Below are positions 8,603 to 17,800 of a DNA stretch of 61,170 nucleotides, piece by piece; position 1 is the stretch's first letter; every line of letters begins with the position of its first letter. The notes beneath the pieces are model-generated. The model was not told the origin of the DNA. It saw only the letters and a list, made by a program, of their open reading frames with translations, and searched no databases. The DNA comes from CAYZMS01 sp964479625. Its GTDB lineage: Bacteria > Bacteroidota > Bacteroidia > Chitinophagales > Saprospiraceae. A program made the translations under genes and the position numbers. The stretch lies in contig CAYZMS010000024.1 of assembly GCA_964479625.1 (NCBI GenBank), positions 1 through 61,170 of the forward strand. The letters run 5' to 3'.

Positions 8603-10116
8603 TTTCCTTTGCTATTTGTAAGGATAAAGGCGAACCCCAGGCTACCTATCAACCAGACCAGTGGCACCAGGCCCGGCAACCAGGTGTAAGCTCCAATATC
8701 CCATTGTGAACCATACAGGGGCCGCTCCCCCGCCAAACTCGAAAGGATCACCACCAGTAATAAAGCAGGCAAAAAATAGCGCACCAGATAGGTAAACCAT
8801 CGCCCAAGTTTTAACTTAGCATGTTCATTGAGCATTTGCCGCATATTTTCCGCACCCAGTACCCAGCCCACCAGGATCACTTCTGACAGACCAACGATTA
8901 GCAGAGTGTAGCTGAAGACCCAATGATCCGTTAGGTCCAGAAGGGTCAGCCCCAGCGTGCCGTTACCGCTCAGGCCGGCATCAATGACCTGAGGCAGGGC
9001 AAAAATAAACGAACCGACCATACAGGGCAGGGCGATCAACAACAAGGCCTTGCTTCGCTTTATCCTGAACTTGTCGATCAGGGCTGCAGCCGGACTTTCT
9101 ATCAGCGAAATGGAGGAGGTAATACCGGCCAGTACGATCAGCAAATAAAACAGGAACCCAAATAAACGGACAATGTAGGGACTGGAGGATAATTCATTAA
9201 TACCCTGGGGAATGACAAAAAATGACAAAGATAGCGTCGATCCGGCCGGATTGAGGGCAAAGACAAACAAAAGCGAAAATATAGCCACACCCGCCAGAAA
9301 CTCAAAACTACAGTTGAGAAAGGAGACCAGCATAGAGTTATTGACCTGGTCCGCATCCTTTGGGAGGTAGGAAGCATAGGCCGTCATAGTGCCCATGCCG
9401 ACAGACAATGAAAAGAACATTTGACTGAAGGCACCTCTCCAGACAGCAGGGTCAGCGATCCCTTCAAAATCAGGAGTGAACAGGTACATGACGCCATCGA
9501 AGCCCCCCGGAAGGGTCAGCCCCCTGATAGCCAGCAGGATCATGAACCCCCACATGACAGGGACAAAAATACGCACGGCTCGTTCTATGGAACTGGTGCC
9601 CGTCCGTAAAATGGTAAAGTTCACTCCCCAGATTATGGCAATGAATAAGACCGGGACCCAGGTACTGATCAGCTTAAAAAAATAAACCGTCGCACTTGGA
9701 GCTTCCGTTGGAGTGCTAAAGGGTTCGAATGGAGCAGAAATACCCGCTTCGAATAGAGAGCCCAAGGCCCCGACCATCATCCCAAAAGCCCAACCCAATA
9801 TGGTAATGTAGTACATGGTAATGAACAGGGCACCCGCAGCAGCAAACCACCCAAAGAACTCTCCAGTCTTCCCAGCGTATTTCCGCAAAGCCAGGGGAAA
9901 GGACAAGCGGGAATTCGACCCCAGACCAAATTCCAGCATCATAACAGGCATGCCCAATACAAAAAGGGCAATGAAGTAGGGCAGGTAAAAAGCGCCCCCT
10001 CCGTATTGATAAGCATTCGAACTAAAAAATACAATATTTCCCAGACCTATAGCCGAGCCGCTGGCAGCCAGGATGAACCCCAGCTTACTATGCCAATTTT
10101 CCCGTTTAGTACTCAT
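8599..10116 (-). CDS. Sodium:neurotransmitter symporter (SNF/LeuT-fold)
   Basis: The 505-residue, roughly 12-helix inner-membrane protein belongs to the SNF family, which imports amino acids or related solutes with Na+. The TM1 signature ASGSAIGLGNI (residues 18-28) is followed by YGGGAFYLPYFIA (38-50). Ala22 and Asn27 fall at the LeuT positions that bind Na+. The usual WRFP that follows in TM1 is here VFFS, so the conserved gating arginine (LeuT Arg30) is Phe30. TM6 and TM8 segments (FFSLSVGMGTMTAYASYL, AGITSSISLIESPAAALID) fit the family. The substrate cannot be assigned. The downstream 150-residue gene overlaps it by 4 bases. Confidence 0.92.
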   Translation of the reverse strand: MSTKRENWHSKLGFILAASGSAIGLGNIVFFSSNAYQYGGGAFYLPYFIALFVLGMPVMMLEFGLGSNSRLSFPLALRKYAGKTGEFFGWFAAAGALFITMYYITILGWAFGMMVGALGSLFEAGISAPFEPFSTPTEAPSATVYFFKLISTWVPVLFIAIIWGVNFTILRTGTSSIERAVRIFVPVMWGFMILLAIRGLTLPGGFDGVMYLFTPDFEGIADPAVWRGAFSQMFFSLSVGMGTMTAYASYLPKDADQVNNSMLVSFLNCSFEFLAGVAIFSLLFVFALNPAGSTLSLSFFVIPQGINELSSSPYIVRLFGFLFYLLIVLAGITSSISLIESPAAALIDKFRIKRSKALLLIALPCMVGSFIFALPQVIDAGLSGNGTLGLTLLDLTDHWVFSYTLLIVGLSEVILVGWVLGAENMRQMLNEHAKLKLGRWFTYLVRYFLPALLLVVILSSLAGERPLYGSQWDIGAYTWLPGLVPLVWLIGSLGFAFILTNSKGK

Positions 10117-10479
10117 GTATTCCTAATAGGTTTTTTAAAGGCAGGCTCGCCTCCTCAAAAATGAAAAATACACTTTGTTGTGCGGCTGTACAAAAAAAGT
10201 TCATCCTGGCCATAGGCATCCAGAACCTTTCGAACAAATCCCCCTTTTAGTCCTTCGGGAAAGCCATAAGAATAAAACCTTGATTATCAAATTATTACCT
10301 TTAACATCCTTAATGGTTTCCGAAACACCTGTGGACCCCAGAAGTAGCACTTTTGGCAGCTTGGATAACCACCCTAAAAATCACCTTCAGAGACTGACAA
10401 AAACCATCGTCTTTTCAGCGAATATTCGCGAATTTTAAGGTAGATGAAATTAACCAACTATCTCAAAATCGCATTCCCC
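10117..10479. other. Divergent intergenic region, symporter / flavodoxin gene
   Basis: This stretch separates the minus-strand symporter from the plus-strand flavodoxin-domain gene, and should hold both promoters. No exact TAnnTTTG box is found facing either gene; the closest is TACCTTTA facing right, near 10298. A perfect 12-bp palindrome, GCGAATATTCGC, occupies 10418-10429, about 50 bases before the flavodoxin start, and could be a small operator. An 87-codon frame at 10175-10438 shows no protein-like features. Confidence 0.4.
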
Positions 10480-11001
10480 ATGAAAGGTATCATTGTATTT
10501 AAAAGCCAATATGGCAGTACCGAACAATACGCCCGCTGGTTGTCTGCAAAAACGGGGCTGCCTATGCTGCCCATTCAACGGGCCAGCGCTGACCGCCTGA
10601 AACAATACGACTTTATTGTTATTGGTTCCAATATCAAATTGGGTAAAATTCAGGCCTCCGGATGGATCAACCGCAACTGGTGGTTGCTTCGTGAAAAAGA
10701 AGTCCTGCTGTTTACCGTATCCTGCTATGAACTGGGCAGCTCTGAGCTGCACGAGACCCTGGATCGAAGCTTGAATGCCTTGCAGCAAGATCACCTTGCT
10801 TTCTTCCCCCTGCCCGGCCGTCTGTCTCCCGACCGCTTAAACTGGTTGGATAAATTTATGCTGCAACTAGGAAGCAGTATCGAAAAGGACCCCGAAATGC
10901 GGGAGAAAATGCGAGAAGGCTTTGATAACGTCCAAATGGAAAATCTGGACGAACTGCTGGAGGCCGTTAACTGCCTTAAAGAGCCAGCAGAAGTGCTCTA
11001 A
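10480..11001 (+). CDS. Flavodoxin-domain protein, HemG-like
   Basis: The product (173 residues from the chosen start) opens directly with a flavodoxin fold: MKGIIVFKSQYGSTEQYARW, where SQYGSTEQ is the FMN phosphate loop. YDFIVIGSNIKLGKIQ and VLLFTVSCYE follow as the later FMN-contact strands. The C-terminal PGRLSPDRLNWLDKFMLQ resembles menaquinone-dependent protoporphyrinogen oxidase (HemG), so a role in haem synthesis is possible, but a general flavodoxin is not excluded. An upstream ATG at 10444 would add 12 residues before the first beta strand; the internal ATG at 10480 is preferred because it places the start at the fold boundary. Confidence 0.75.
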   Translation: MKGIIVFKSQYGSTEQYARWLSAKTGLPMLPIQRASADRLKQYDFIVIGSNIKLGKIQASGWINRNWWLLREKEVLLFTVSCYELGSSELHETLDRSLNALQQDHLAFFPLPGRLSPDRLNWLDKFMLQLGSSIEKDPEMREKMREGFDNVQMENLDELLEAVNCLKEPAEVL

Positions 11002-11043
11002 ATTAAAAAGCCTGAAAAACAGTGTTTTTCAGGCTTTTTAATT
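11001..11043. terminator. Strong bidirectional terminator, 20-bp stem
   Basis: A perfect 20-bp stem (11001-11020 with 11024-11043) closes on the 3-base loop AGT. The arms carry A-runs and T-runs on both sides (AATTAAAAAGCC / GGCTTTTTAATT), so it should stop transcription from the flavodoxin gene, whose stop codon it touches, and from the convergent TonB receptor gene. Confidence 0.9.
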
Positions 11044-11064
11044 CCAGTTAGAAATGGATGCTTT

Positions 11065-11104
11065 ATCCACCCCGAACACCGAGGTATTTGGGGTGGATTT
11101 TTTT
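11065..11104 (+). terminator. Second Rho-independent terminator
   Basis: ATCCACCCC (11065-11073) pairs with GGGGTGGAT (11090-11098), and a run of seven T ends at 11104. It backs up the terminator 22 bases upstream for plus-strand transcription, and lies 40 bases from the end of the convergent TonB receptor gene. Confidence 0.8.
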
Positions 11105-11143
11105 GCAAAGACAGGATACTTCCCGTCCCTGTCAAATTTCGAG

Positions 11144-14100
11144 TTAATTGAAGATATATCGCAACCCTAACTGCATCTGCCAGCGAGAGCTACGCAAACC
11201 GGAATCATCAACATTATCCGTCCAGGGATCCAGCCCGTCGATAAGGTCTGTATTGATGGTATACTCCGGAGAGGTAGTGGTGCCGGGAGGGAATCCAAGC
11301 CTGTTTTCCAGGTTGATCAGGTTGTAGTTATTAAAGCTGCCGGCGAAACGGATCAATCCCCACTCCGGATTCAACATATTCGTGAAGTTGAATACATCCA
11401 CAGAGAACTGCAGAGTATTCACCTTGCCATTACCTAAAGTGATGTTGAAATCCTGCAGGAAACGCAGGTCCATAGTGAATTCGAAAGGCAGCACACCGGT
11501 ATTGCGTTCTACATAATCGCCACGGTAATCATTCAAACCGTCTACATCTGAAATATAGTCATCCAGGATCGCCCATTGCTCTTCAGGAGTGTAGGTCCGG
11601 CCATTGTGTTCCAGGTCAACCAAAGGGATCTGATCCTGGGAAGAAGGTACGAAGATCAGTTCGTTGTTGTCGAAACCACCATCATCTACAAAGTTGAAGT
11701 TTCGAGCTCCAACTACATAGTTGAAGTATCCGCCGGTTTGCCCGTTGAAGTTTACAGACAGACTGGAACGGCCGCCAAAGTTACCTGCGATCGGGTAATC
11801 AATGCCGTAAGAAACCTGACCGAAAACGCGGTGGCCGGCTGCAAAGTTGGAACGCATGGCGTCTCCTTCCTGGTTCCGTCCTTCTACATTGTAGAAGCCG
11901 CGCCATTGGGAGCTGTTCTGAGAAGAAGTACCATCAAAGACAGAGTAAGCATCTCCGTAGGAGTAAGCTACCGTTGCATCGAGACCGAAGTTGGTGCGCT
12001 TGGTCAAAGAAGCGGCAAAGTTCCAGCTGTACCCTTTGTCCGTATTGCTGGCCAGGTAGATACCAGAATAAGTAGGATCAACTACATCGTCACCAAATCC
12101 GGCTGAAATACCCTTGAACAATGGGCGGTCATCCGGTCCTGCATTGGTCAAGTTGCGATCAGAAGGCTTCAGCTGGAAGTTCTGGTAGCGGGGATAGTTC
12201 TGGAACTTACTGTAGATCCCTTCGATAGTAGCGATCAGGCCGTTGCCCAGGTCCTGATCCAAAGCAAGGTTAGCTTTGAAAACCTGTGGCAGTTTAAAGT
12301 CTTCGGCAAACAGGTCGATCTGACCGGAAGGGGTGGGATCGTTCACATCCACCTCGAAAATGGGGTTTCCATTATCGTCGAATGCTACCGGTTGCATATT
12401 TGGGTTCTCGTTGAATGGAACGTCATCCTGCTGCACTTCACCAATATTCAGACCGTAATTATTGTAGGCACCACCTGGCCATACCAGAGGGATACGGCTG
12501 GTGAACAGCCCCAAACCACCACGCAATTGCGTTTTCTGTTTGCCGGTCACGTCCCAGTTGAAGCTCAAACGGGGAGAGAACAACAACTGAGGAGAAATGA
12601 AGCTACCGGTTTCGGCACCTTGCAGGTCATAGCCCTGTGCTTCGATCAGCGGAATGGTCTCGTTGTTGAACTGCTCGTTCACCGGCTGGTCGGTAGGCCA
12701 AAACGGGATGTCGATCCGCAAACCACCGGTCAGAGTGAAGTTTGAGGTTACTGAAAATTCATCCTGCAGGTAGAAACCTAGCAGCATTTGCTCGAAAGCA
12801 GCAATGGCTCCCGATTCATCACCGGTCACATTATCCACCTGAGAAAAGCTGCGCTCGTATTGGGTCGCAGGCATACCGGCCAGGTACTGATCCAGACCGG
12901 TCATGGTTTCCGTATCGTTGTAGATATACCGACCAAAGTTGTTGCGGATGAATAAGTTACCGGCATTGAAGTATTCGAAGTTCACCCCGATCAGAGCGTT
13001 GTGACGCCCTTTGTAGATGCTCAGGTCATTCGAGATGGTGAATACATCCTGATCCAGCAGGTTAGCAGTAGAAAAGCGTTCAGCACCGAAAGTAATGTCT
13101 CCATTGTCGCCATCCTGTAATTCAACAGTTGGGAACTCTTGTCCGAAGGGGTCCCTGTCGTCCCGCACAATAGTCAAACCAACCTTCAGGTTATTGGTAA
13201 CGGTGTTGCTAAAGATCGAATTCCATTCCAGGGCAGTAGAGTTGGTAGTAGAAGTAAAGAACTCCGAGCCATTGATAAACTCCAGGTCAAAGGGGCTGGA
13301 TCTGCGCGCCTCCAGGTTTTCTGCCTTTACATAGGAGTGGCGCAGGCTCAGTCTGTTGTTCTCGTTCAGGTTGTAATCCAACTTACCCAACAGCTTGGTG
13401 CTTTCCAGGGTAGCCGTGTTGTTATCGAAGGTCCCCAAATTATAACCGTAAGACTCCTGCACAAAATCCTGCAGGTCCTGAATGTCCTGAGCAGAAGCGT
13501 CACCCCGGTAGTTCTGGAAGTCAAAAGGCTGGGGTATTTCATCATCCTGTAATTCTGCATTGACGAAGAAGAACAGTTTATCCTTTACAATAGGACCACC
13601 CAGGCGCAGGCCGTAGGTCCGCGCATCGAAGGGTGCCAGTTTTTCGCGATCATCGATATCTACACCGGGCGTTTCTCCCGCCAGGTCTTCGTTACGCCAG
13701 AAGTAATAAGCAGACCCTTCAAATTCGTTGGTACCAGAGCGCGTAACTGCGTTGATGGCACCACCTGCAAAACCCGATTGGCGAATATCGAAAGGAGCCA
13801 CGGCAATGGAAAACTCTTCGATGGCATCGATGGAGATCGGTTGCACACCGGTTTGGCCACCGTTTGTACCAGGACCGGCCAGTCCGAATACGTCGTTGTT
13901 TACCGCGCCATCGATGTAGATGGTGTTGTAACGGTTGTTTTGTCCGGCCAGAGAAATGGTAAAGCCGTCGCTACCCTCGCCAATGCTGGCCAGTGGGTTA
14001 AAACGCGCATAGTCGGCAATAGCCCGGGAGATGGTCGGTACGTTATTGATGAGTTCCTCATCTACTACGGTTTTTTGGCCATCGCGGCCTCCATCAATAA

Positions 14101-14494
14101 TGGCATTCGAATTGGCCACTACCTCTATTCCGCTCAGTTCGTAAGCGGTTTCCTGTAGTTCGGCATTGTAGCGGAAGATTTGCCCCAGTCGCAGGAAAAC
14201 ATCCTCGCGCTGAAGGTCTTCGTACCCGGTGTAAGAAACGGTAATTTGGTAAGGTCCGCCAACGCGCATGTTAGCGATTCGGTAATACCCTTCCAGGTTA
14301 GTGGAATTTCCATACTGTGTTCCGGAGGGGGTGTGTACGGCTACGATGTTGGCCCCGATCAGAGGGGTACCGTCAGCATCGGTGATCTGTCCGCTCATGG
14401 AGGCTGAAGTAACCCCTTGAGCAACCAGCATAGCCGGCATGAATACGGTTAGAAGCAGGCATAGAACTACTCCTTTGATTGTTTTGGCAATCAT
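11144..14494 (-). CDS. TonB-dependent receptor, Oar-like, with carboxypeptidase-like domain
   Basis: The 1116-residue outer-membrane protein has a signal peptide (to about residue 25), a carboxypeptidase-regulatory-like beta sandwich (33-115: SGQITDADGTPLIGANI, GYYRIANMRVGGPYQITVSYTGYE), a plug (about 120-260: ISRAIADYARFNPLAS, YNTIYIDGAVNNDVFG, FAGGAINAVTRSGTNEFEGSAYYFWR) and a long barrel ending in WQMQLGLRYIFN, with the terminal aromatic expected for barrel assembly. The layout matches Oar-type receptors rather than SusC, and no SusD gene is nearby. The substrate is unknown. It is flanked by terminators downstream and a long non-coding gap upstream, so it is probably a single-gene unit. 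Confidence 0.93.
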   Translation of the reverse strand: MIAKTIKGVVLCLLLTVFMPAMLVAQGVTSASMSGQITDADGTPLIGANIVAVHTPSGTQYGNSTNLEGYYRIANMRVGGPYQITVSYTGYEDLQREDVFLRLGQIFRYNAELQETAYELSGIEVVANSNAIIDGGRDGQKTVVDEELINNVPTISRAIADYARFNPLASIGEGSDGFTISLAGQNNRYNTIYIDGAVNNDVFGLAGPGTNGGQTGVQPISIDAIEEFSIAVAPFDIRQSGFAGGAINAVTRSGTNEFEGSAYYFWRNEDLAGETPGVDIDDREKLAPFDARTYGLRLGGPIVKDKLFFFVNAELQDDEIPQPFDFQNYRGDASAQDIQDLQDFVQESYGYNLGTFDNNTATLESTKLLGKLDYNLNENNRLSLRHSYVKAENLEARRSSPFDLEFINGSEFFTSTTNSTALEWNSIFSNTVTNNLKVGLTIVRDDRDPFGQEFPTVELQDGDNGDITFGAERFSTANLLDQDVFTISNDLSIYKGRHNALIGVNFEYFNAGNLFIRNNFGRYIYNDTETMTGLDQYLAGMPATQYERSFSQVDNVTGDESGAIAAFEQMLLGFYLQDEFSVTSNFTLTGGLRIDIPFWPTDQPVNEQFNNETIPLIEAQGYDLQGAETGSFISPQLLFSPRLSFNWDVTGKQKTQLRGGLGLFTSRIPLVWPGGAYNNYGLNIGEVQQDDVPFNENPNMQPVAFDDNGNPIFEVDVNDPTPSGQIDLFAEDFKLPQVFKANLALDQDLGNGLIATIEGIYSKFQNYPRYQNFQLKPSDRNLTNAGPDDRPLFKGISAGFGDDVVDPTYSGIYLASNTDKGYSWNFAASLTKRTNFGLDATVAYSYGDAYSVFDGTSSQNSSQWRGFYNVEGRNQEGDAMRSNFAAGHRVFGQVSYGIDYPIAGNFGGRSSLSVNFNGQTGGYFNYVVGARNFNFVDDGGFDNNELIFVPSSQDQIPLVDLEHNGRTYTPEEQWAILDDYISDVDGLNDYRGDYVERNTGVLPFEFTMDLRFLQDFNITLGNGKVNTLQFSVDVFNFTNMLNPEWGLIRFAGSFNNYNLINLENRLGFPPGTTTSPEYTINTDLIDGLDPWTDNVDDSGLRSSRWQMQLGLRYIFN

Positions 14495-14527
14495 GAAACT
14501 AGTGAGTTTTAAGTTTTATAATTGTGC

Positions 14528-14535
14528 CAAAACTA
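14528..14535 (-). promoter_or_regulatory. Candidate -7 box for the TonB receptor gene
   Basis: On the minus strand this reads TAGTTTTG, a match to the Bacteroidota -7 consensus TAnnTTTG, and would place the transcript start about 25 bases before the ATG at 14494. No well-spaced -33 TTG is present. Six fixed bases give chance hits, so it is suggestive only. Confidence 0.4.
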
Positions 14536-14819
14536 ATTGCCCAAGGTTAACCCGCTTTTAAAAAAGGATTAGCTTTTGATATACTTTTTGTTAACACGAA
14601 AAATGCGTCATTTTTAAAAATGCGGCATTTCCCAAATCAAAAACGGTAATTCCTCATAAAGCAAGGTAAAGACGCTAAACAACATTTCCCTCTGTTTGTA
14701 TTACCATATGATCTACGGCTAACAAAAATTTAATGGACTTTTCTAAACTTTTTCAGCTGGGCTTGTAGAATAAATTCTGCATGAATTGACCGCCGTTTAG
14801 GGACTTGTGCCCCTGGTCC

Positions 14820-14835
14820 GCAAACTTTAGTTCGC
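14820..14835. repeat. Short dispersed palindrome, copy 1
   Basis: GCAAACTTTAGTTCGC is a near-perfect inverted repeat (arms of 7, one mismatch). It matches the reverse complement of 35542-35557 at 15 of 16 bases. Both copies are intergenic, as expected of a REP-like element. Confidence 0.45.
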
Positions 14836-14876
14836 GCAGCCGTTTAGCCGTCCATCACCAGTTGGCGAACTACAGG

Positions 14877-17800
14877 CTATCGCCCTCCGCCCGCCGCCTG
14901 GGCCCGCCGCTGGAACATCTTGGCACGGGCGTTCTCCACGACCTGGATCTCATAGGTTTCGTTGTTTTTTTTGTCCTTAACGATGAGGTCATTTTTCTTA
15001 AGCTTGTCGGCTTCTTCCATGAAGCGGGTGTCATTGGAAGAGATCTCCAGTATGCCCTGTTTGTAGCCAAAATAGTAGAAAATATTGTTGGCCAGTTCCA
15101 GGTAAAAATACAGGCGGTCATCTCCGTTGGTGGGCATTTTGACCTCCAGCCAGCATTTCACCCGCTGATTGAGGGGCTCCCCTTCCATGCTTACCAGTCC
15201 AATTTGTGGATTGGTATTGACCAGGGATTGGTAATCCTGATCCCAAACCACCTCTAGGTCGGAAAATAAAAAGGTGTAAGGGTTAAATTTCTTGGGTAGT
15301 TCGAAGAAGCCCCCTCCAAGACTGAGTAGTGCATTATCAAACTCCGGGGAGGCCGGGAATAACATGCTGAATTGCTTGCTGTACCGGTCCAACTCGGACA
15401 AATACGGTATCGGAGTGGAACCAAAACCTGCGCGCTTGACCTCTTCGGTCACCATCCGCAGCAGTTTTTCAGGCAGGATCATACTGACCCCGGCGATAAG
15501 GTTGCCTTCTACTCCGGGGGGTGGCGTATCCATCAGGGTCGAATCGACCAGGCCGGTTTCCCGGAATTCAGTGCGCAAGACCCCGGCAGCATCGATCTTG
15601 ATCACATCCATTCCCTCGCCAAGGTTTAAACGGCCTTCTGCTTCCACGCCTCCGGTCTTGTTATCGAAAACCAGTTGGTTGCCCCGGTAATCGTTGTTCA
15701 ACACTTTCGAGGAATCGCCGAAAATGAATTGATCTTTTCCCGGGTTATAACGGAATAAGCCCTCCACCGGCAGCACGGCCCGGTCTCCTCCCGTAAACCT
15801 GGGCATCATGACCCGGGGATACATGGCCGCCGACTCCCGGCTGAGAAAAAGGCCGGTATACAGGGGATAGCCTTCGAAAGATTTGGGAACGGTGTACCGG
15901 ATGGCCAAGTTCTCCTTATCCCCCCCGCTCGAAATGGAAAACCAGTTGCGCTCCGGAAGCCGATCGGCCTCCAGGCGGGCAAAACCGTCAAACTGCAGGT
16001 TGACCGACTCGGAGAATAAGCTGATCGTCCCGTAGAACAGGGTCTTGTGATCAATAAAAAAGCTGTCGGCTTCCGTGATCTCCCCCTTTGCCCGGGTGGC
16101 AGTGGCCTTTTCACTCATTTTGCCCCGCCCTACCCGCTGGCCTAAGATGTTTTGAAACTCGATCTCCTGTTCCTTGCCGGCTACATTGTATTCGTAGAAG
16201 CCGGTAGCCGTATAATCCTTTCGACCCCTAATGTCGACGGTGGCCCGCTTGATGCGGTGGTTCTGGTTCAGGGTATCTGCAACAATGACAGCATTCGAAA
16301 GGGTCTTCATCAGTCCGCCGGGTGCTATATCGACCAAACCGCTATCCGGATAAATGAAGGCATCGGCTGCCTTTACATATGGAACTTCCGCAATCTTCAA
16401 CTCGTAGGTATTCAGGTTGTAAAAGGCTGTTCGACCTTCAAACTGCAGGGAATCCTGACCAGGGGCGGTGGAGGTGAACTGGCCCAGTTGGTTCTCGTCT
16501 GCCTTAAAATTGATGTGGGCCTTGCTCATATCCCAGTCAAACTCATTCATGGTGGTCTGGTAGCGGTTGTAGGGCAACTGGGTGCGCAGGATCGCTTCAT
16601 TGGCCCGGAAGGAGCCGATCTGCTCCTCAAAATCCACCATCCCGCTGATGTTATCGGTTTGAATGGCAATATCATCTTCGCCTATGGCTTTGATCTTGAG
16701 GTTCAGGGTATCCGATTGAGCAGCAAAGGCTCCAAAGGAAAAGAGCTCCGACTCCATGCTGGCCTGTTCCCAATCCAGTAACCCGTCTCCCTTCAATCCG
16801 TCGGGGGTGAGGACGAGGGTACCGGCCAGGGTGTGGGCCCCTGCCTTGAACATAGCAAAGGGCTTTTCTTCCGGCTGAATGTACAAACTATCCAGATAGG
16901 GCCGCCAGAGGATGTTGACAGAATCGCCGTGGACCTGCGGAACTTCTACGCCGCCTTCTTCCGATTCATCCAGGTCGAACACTTCGGCAAAACCCGTGGC
17001 CTCTTCCGGATGGAATTTGAAGGATTCTGAATTGATCTTGGCTCCTAGGTATTGCAGTGCTCCCTTGCCCAGTAAGCCGGCATTGCTCAGGTCGATCTGG
17101 CCGCTGTATACCCCCTTTCCTCCGTAACTTTGATATCCCGCATCGGGCGTATTGTGCACAAACCCCAGGGAATAATCATCCTTTCGAACGCGGAGCGGCT
17201 CTCTAAAAGTCTCCAATATGCCCGCAGAGTATAGTTTGCCGTCGAAAACGACCTCCTCCTCAACGTAGTTGTCCAGTTCGTTCATGGTGAAAGGCTCCAG
17301 CTCGAAATAAAAAGAATCTCGGACGTAAACGGTATCCTTCACCTTGTCGGAATCATAAAAAACATAGGCGGGAGAGGTTGTTCGAATACTGGGAAACATG
17401 GGAATGTTCTCCCTCCCTCCCTTATTGCTGGGGGCATCGATGAGCAAGTTGGCGGAAAATTGCTCTATGGTCGAATTCAGGGAAAAGGCTTCCACTTGTT
17501 CTCCAAGCTCTTTTGCCGTTTCGGGTCGTGTTTGGGGAATGAAGAGTTGCATGGATTGGACGGAATCCAGGGTCAGATCGAAATTATCGTAATTAAACTG
17601 GTAGTCCTTTCCCGTCAATTTGGTATACCCGGCCACAATCTCCCCACTCAACTCCATATTCCGGTTTTCGCGCATGACCACCGCATTGGTATCCGGAAAA
17701 ACGGCCATCATTTTGGAGGGGCTCAACTCTACGACCTGTACGCCCTTTATTCGCATGGCATTATTCCGAAGGTTGAGAATAGCGTTCGGCTCATTCAGTT

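Larger units (their letters stand above)
14495..14876. other. Long gap between TonB receptor and 1515-residue protein gene
   Basis: About 380 AT-rich bases hold the candidate receptor promoter (14528-14535), a near-palindrome GCAAACTTTAGTTCGC at 14820-14835 that recurs elsewhere in the window, and a direct repeat CCGTTTAG at 14793 and 14840. Nothing coding is seen. No Rho-independent terminator is obvious for the minus-strand gene ending at 14877. Confidence 0.5.

Noticed and set aside
10175..10438. 87-codon plus-strand frame before the flavodoxin gene
   Set aside because: Composition is not protein-like, there is no ribosome binding site or domain, and it occupies the expected promoter region of two divergent genes.
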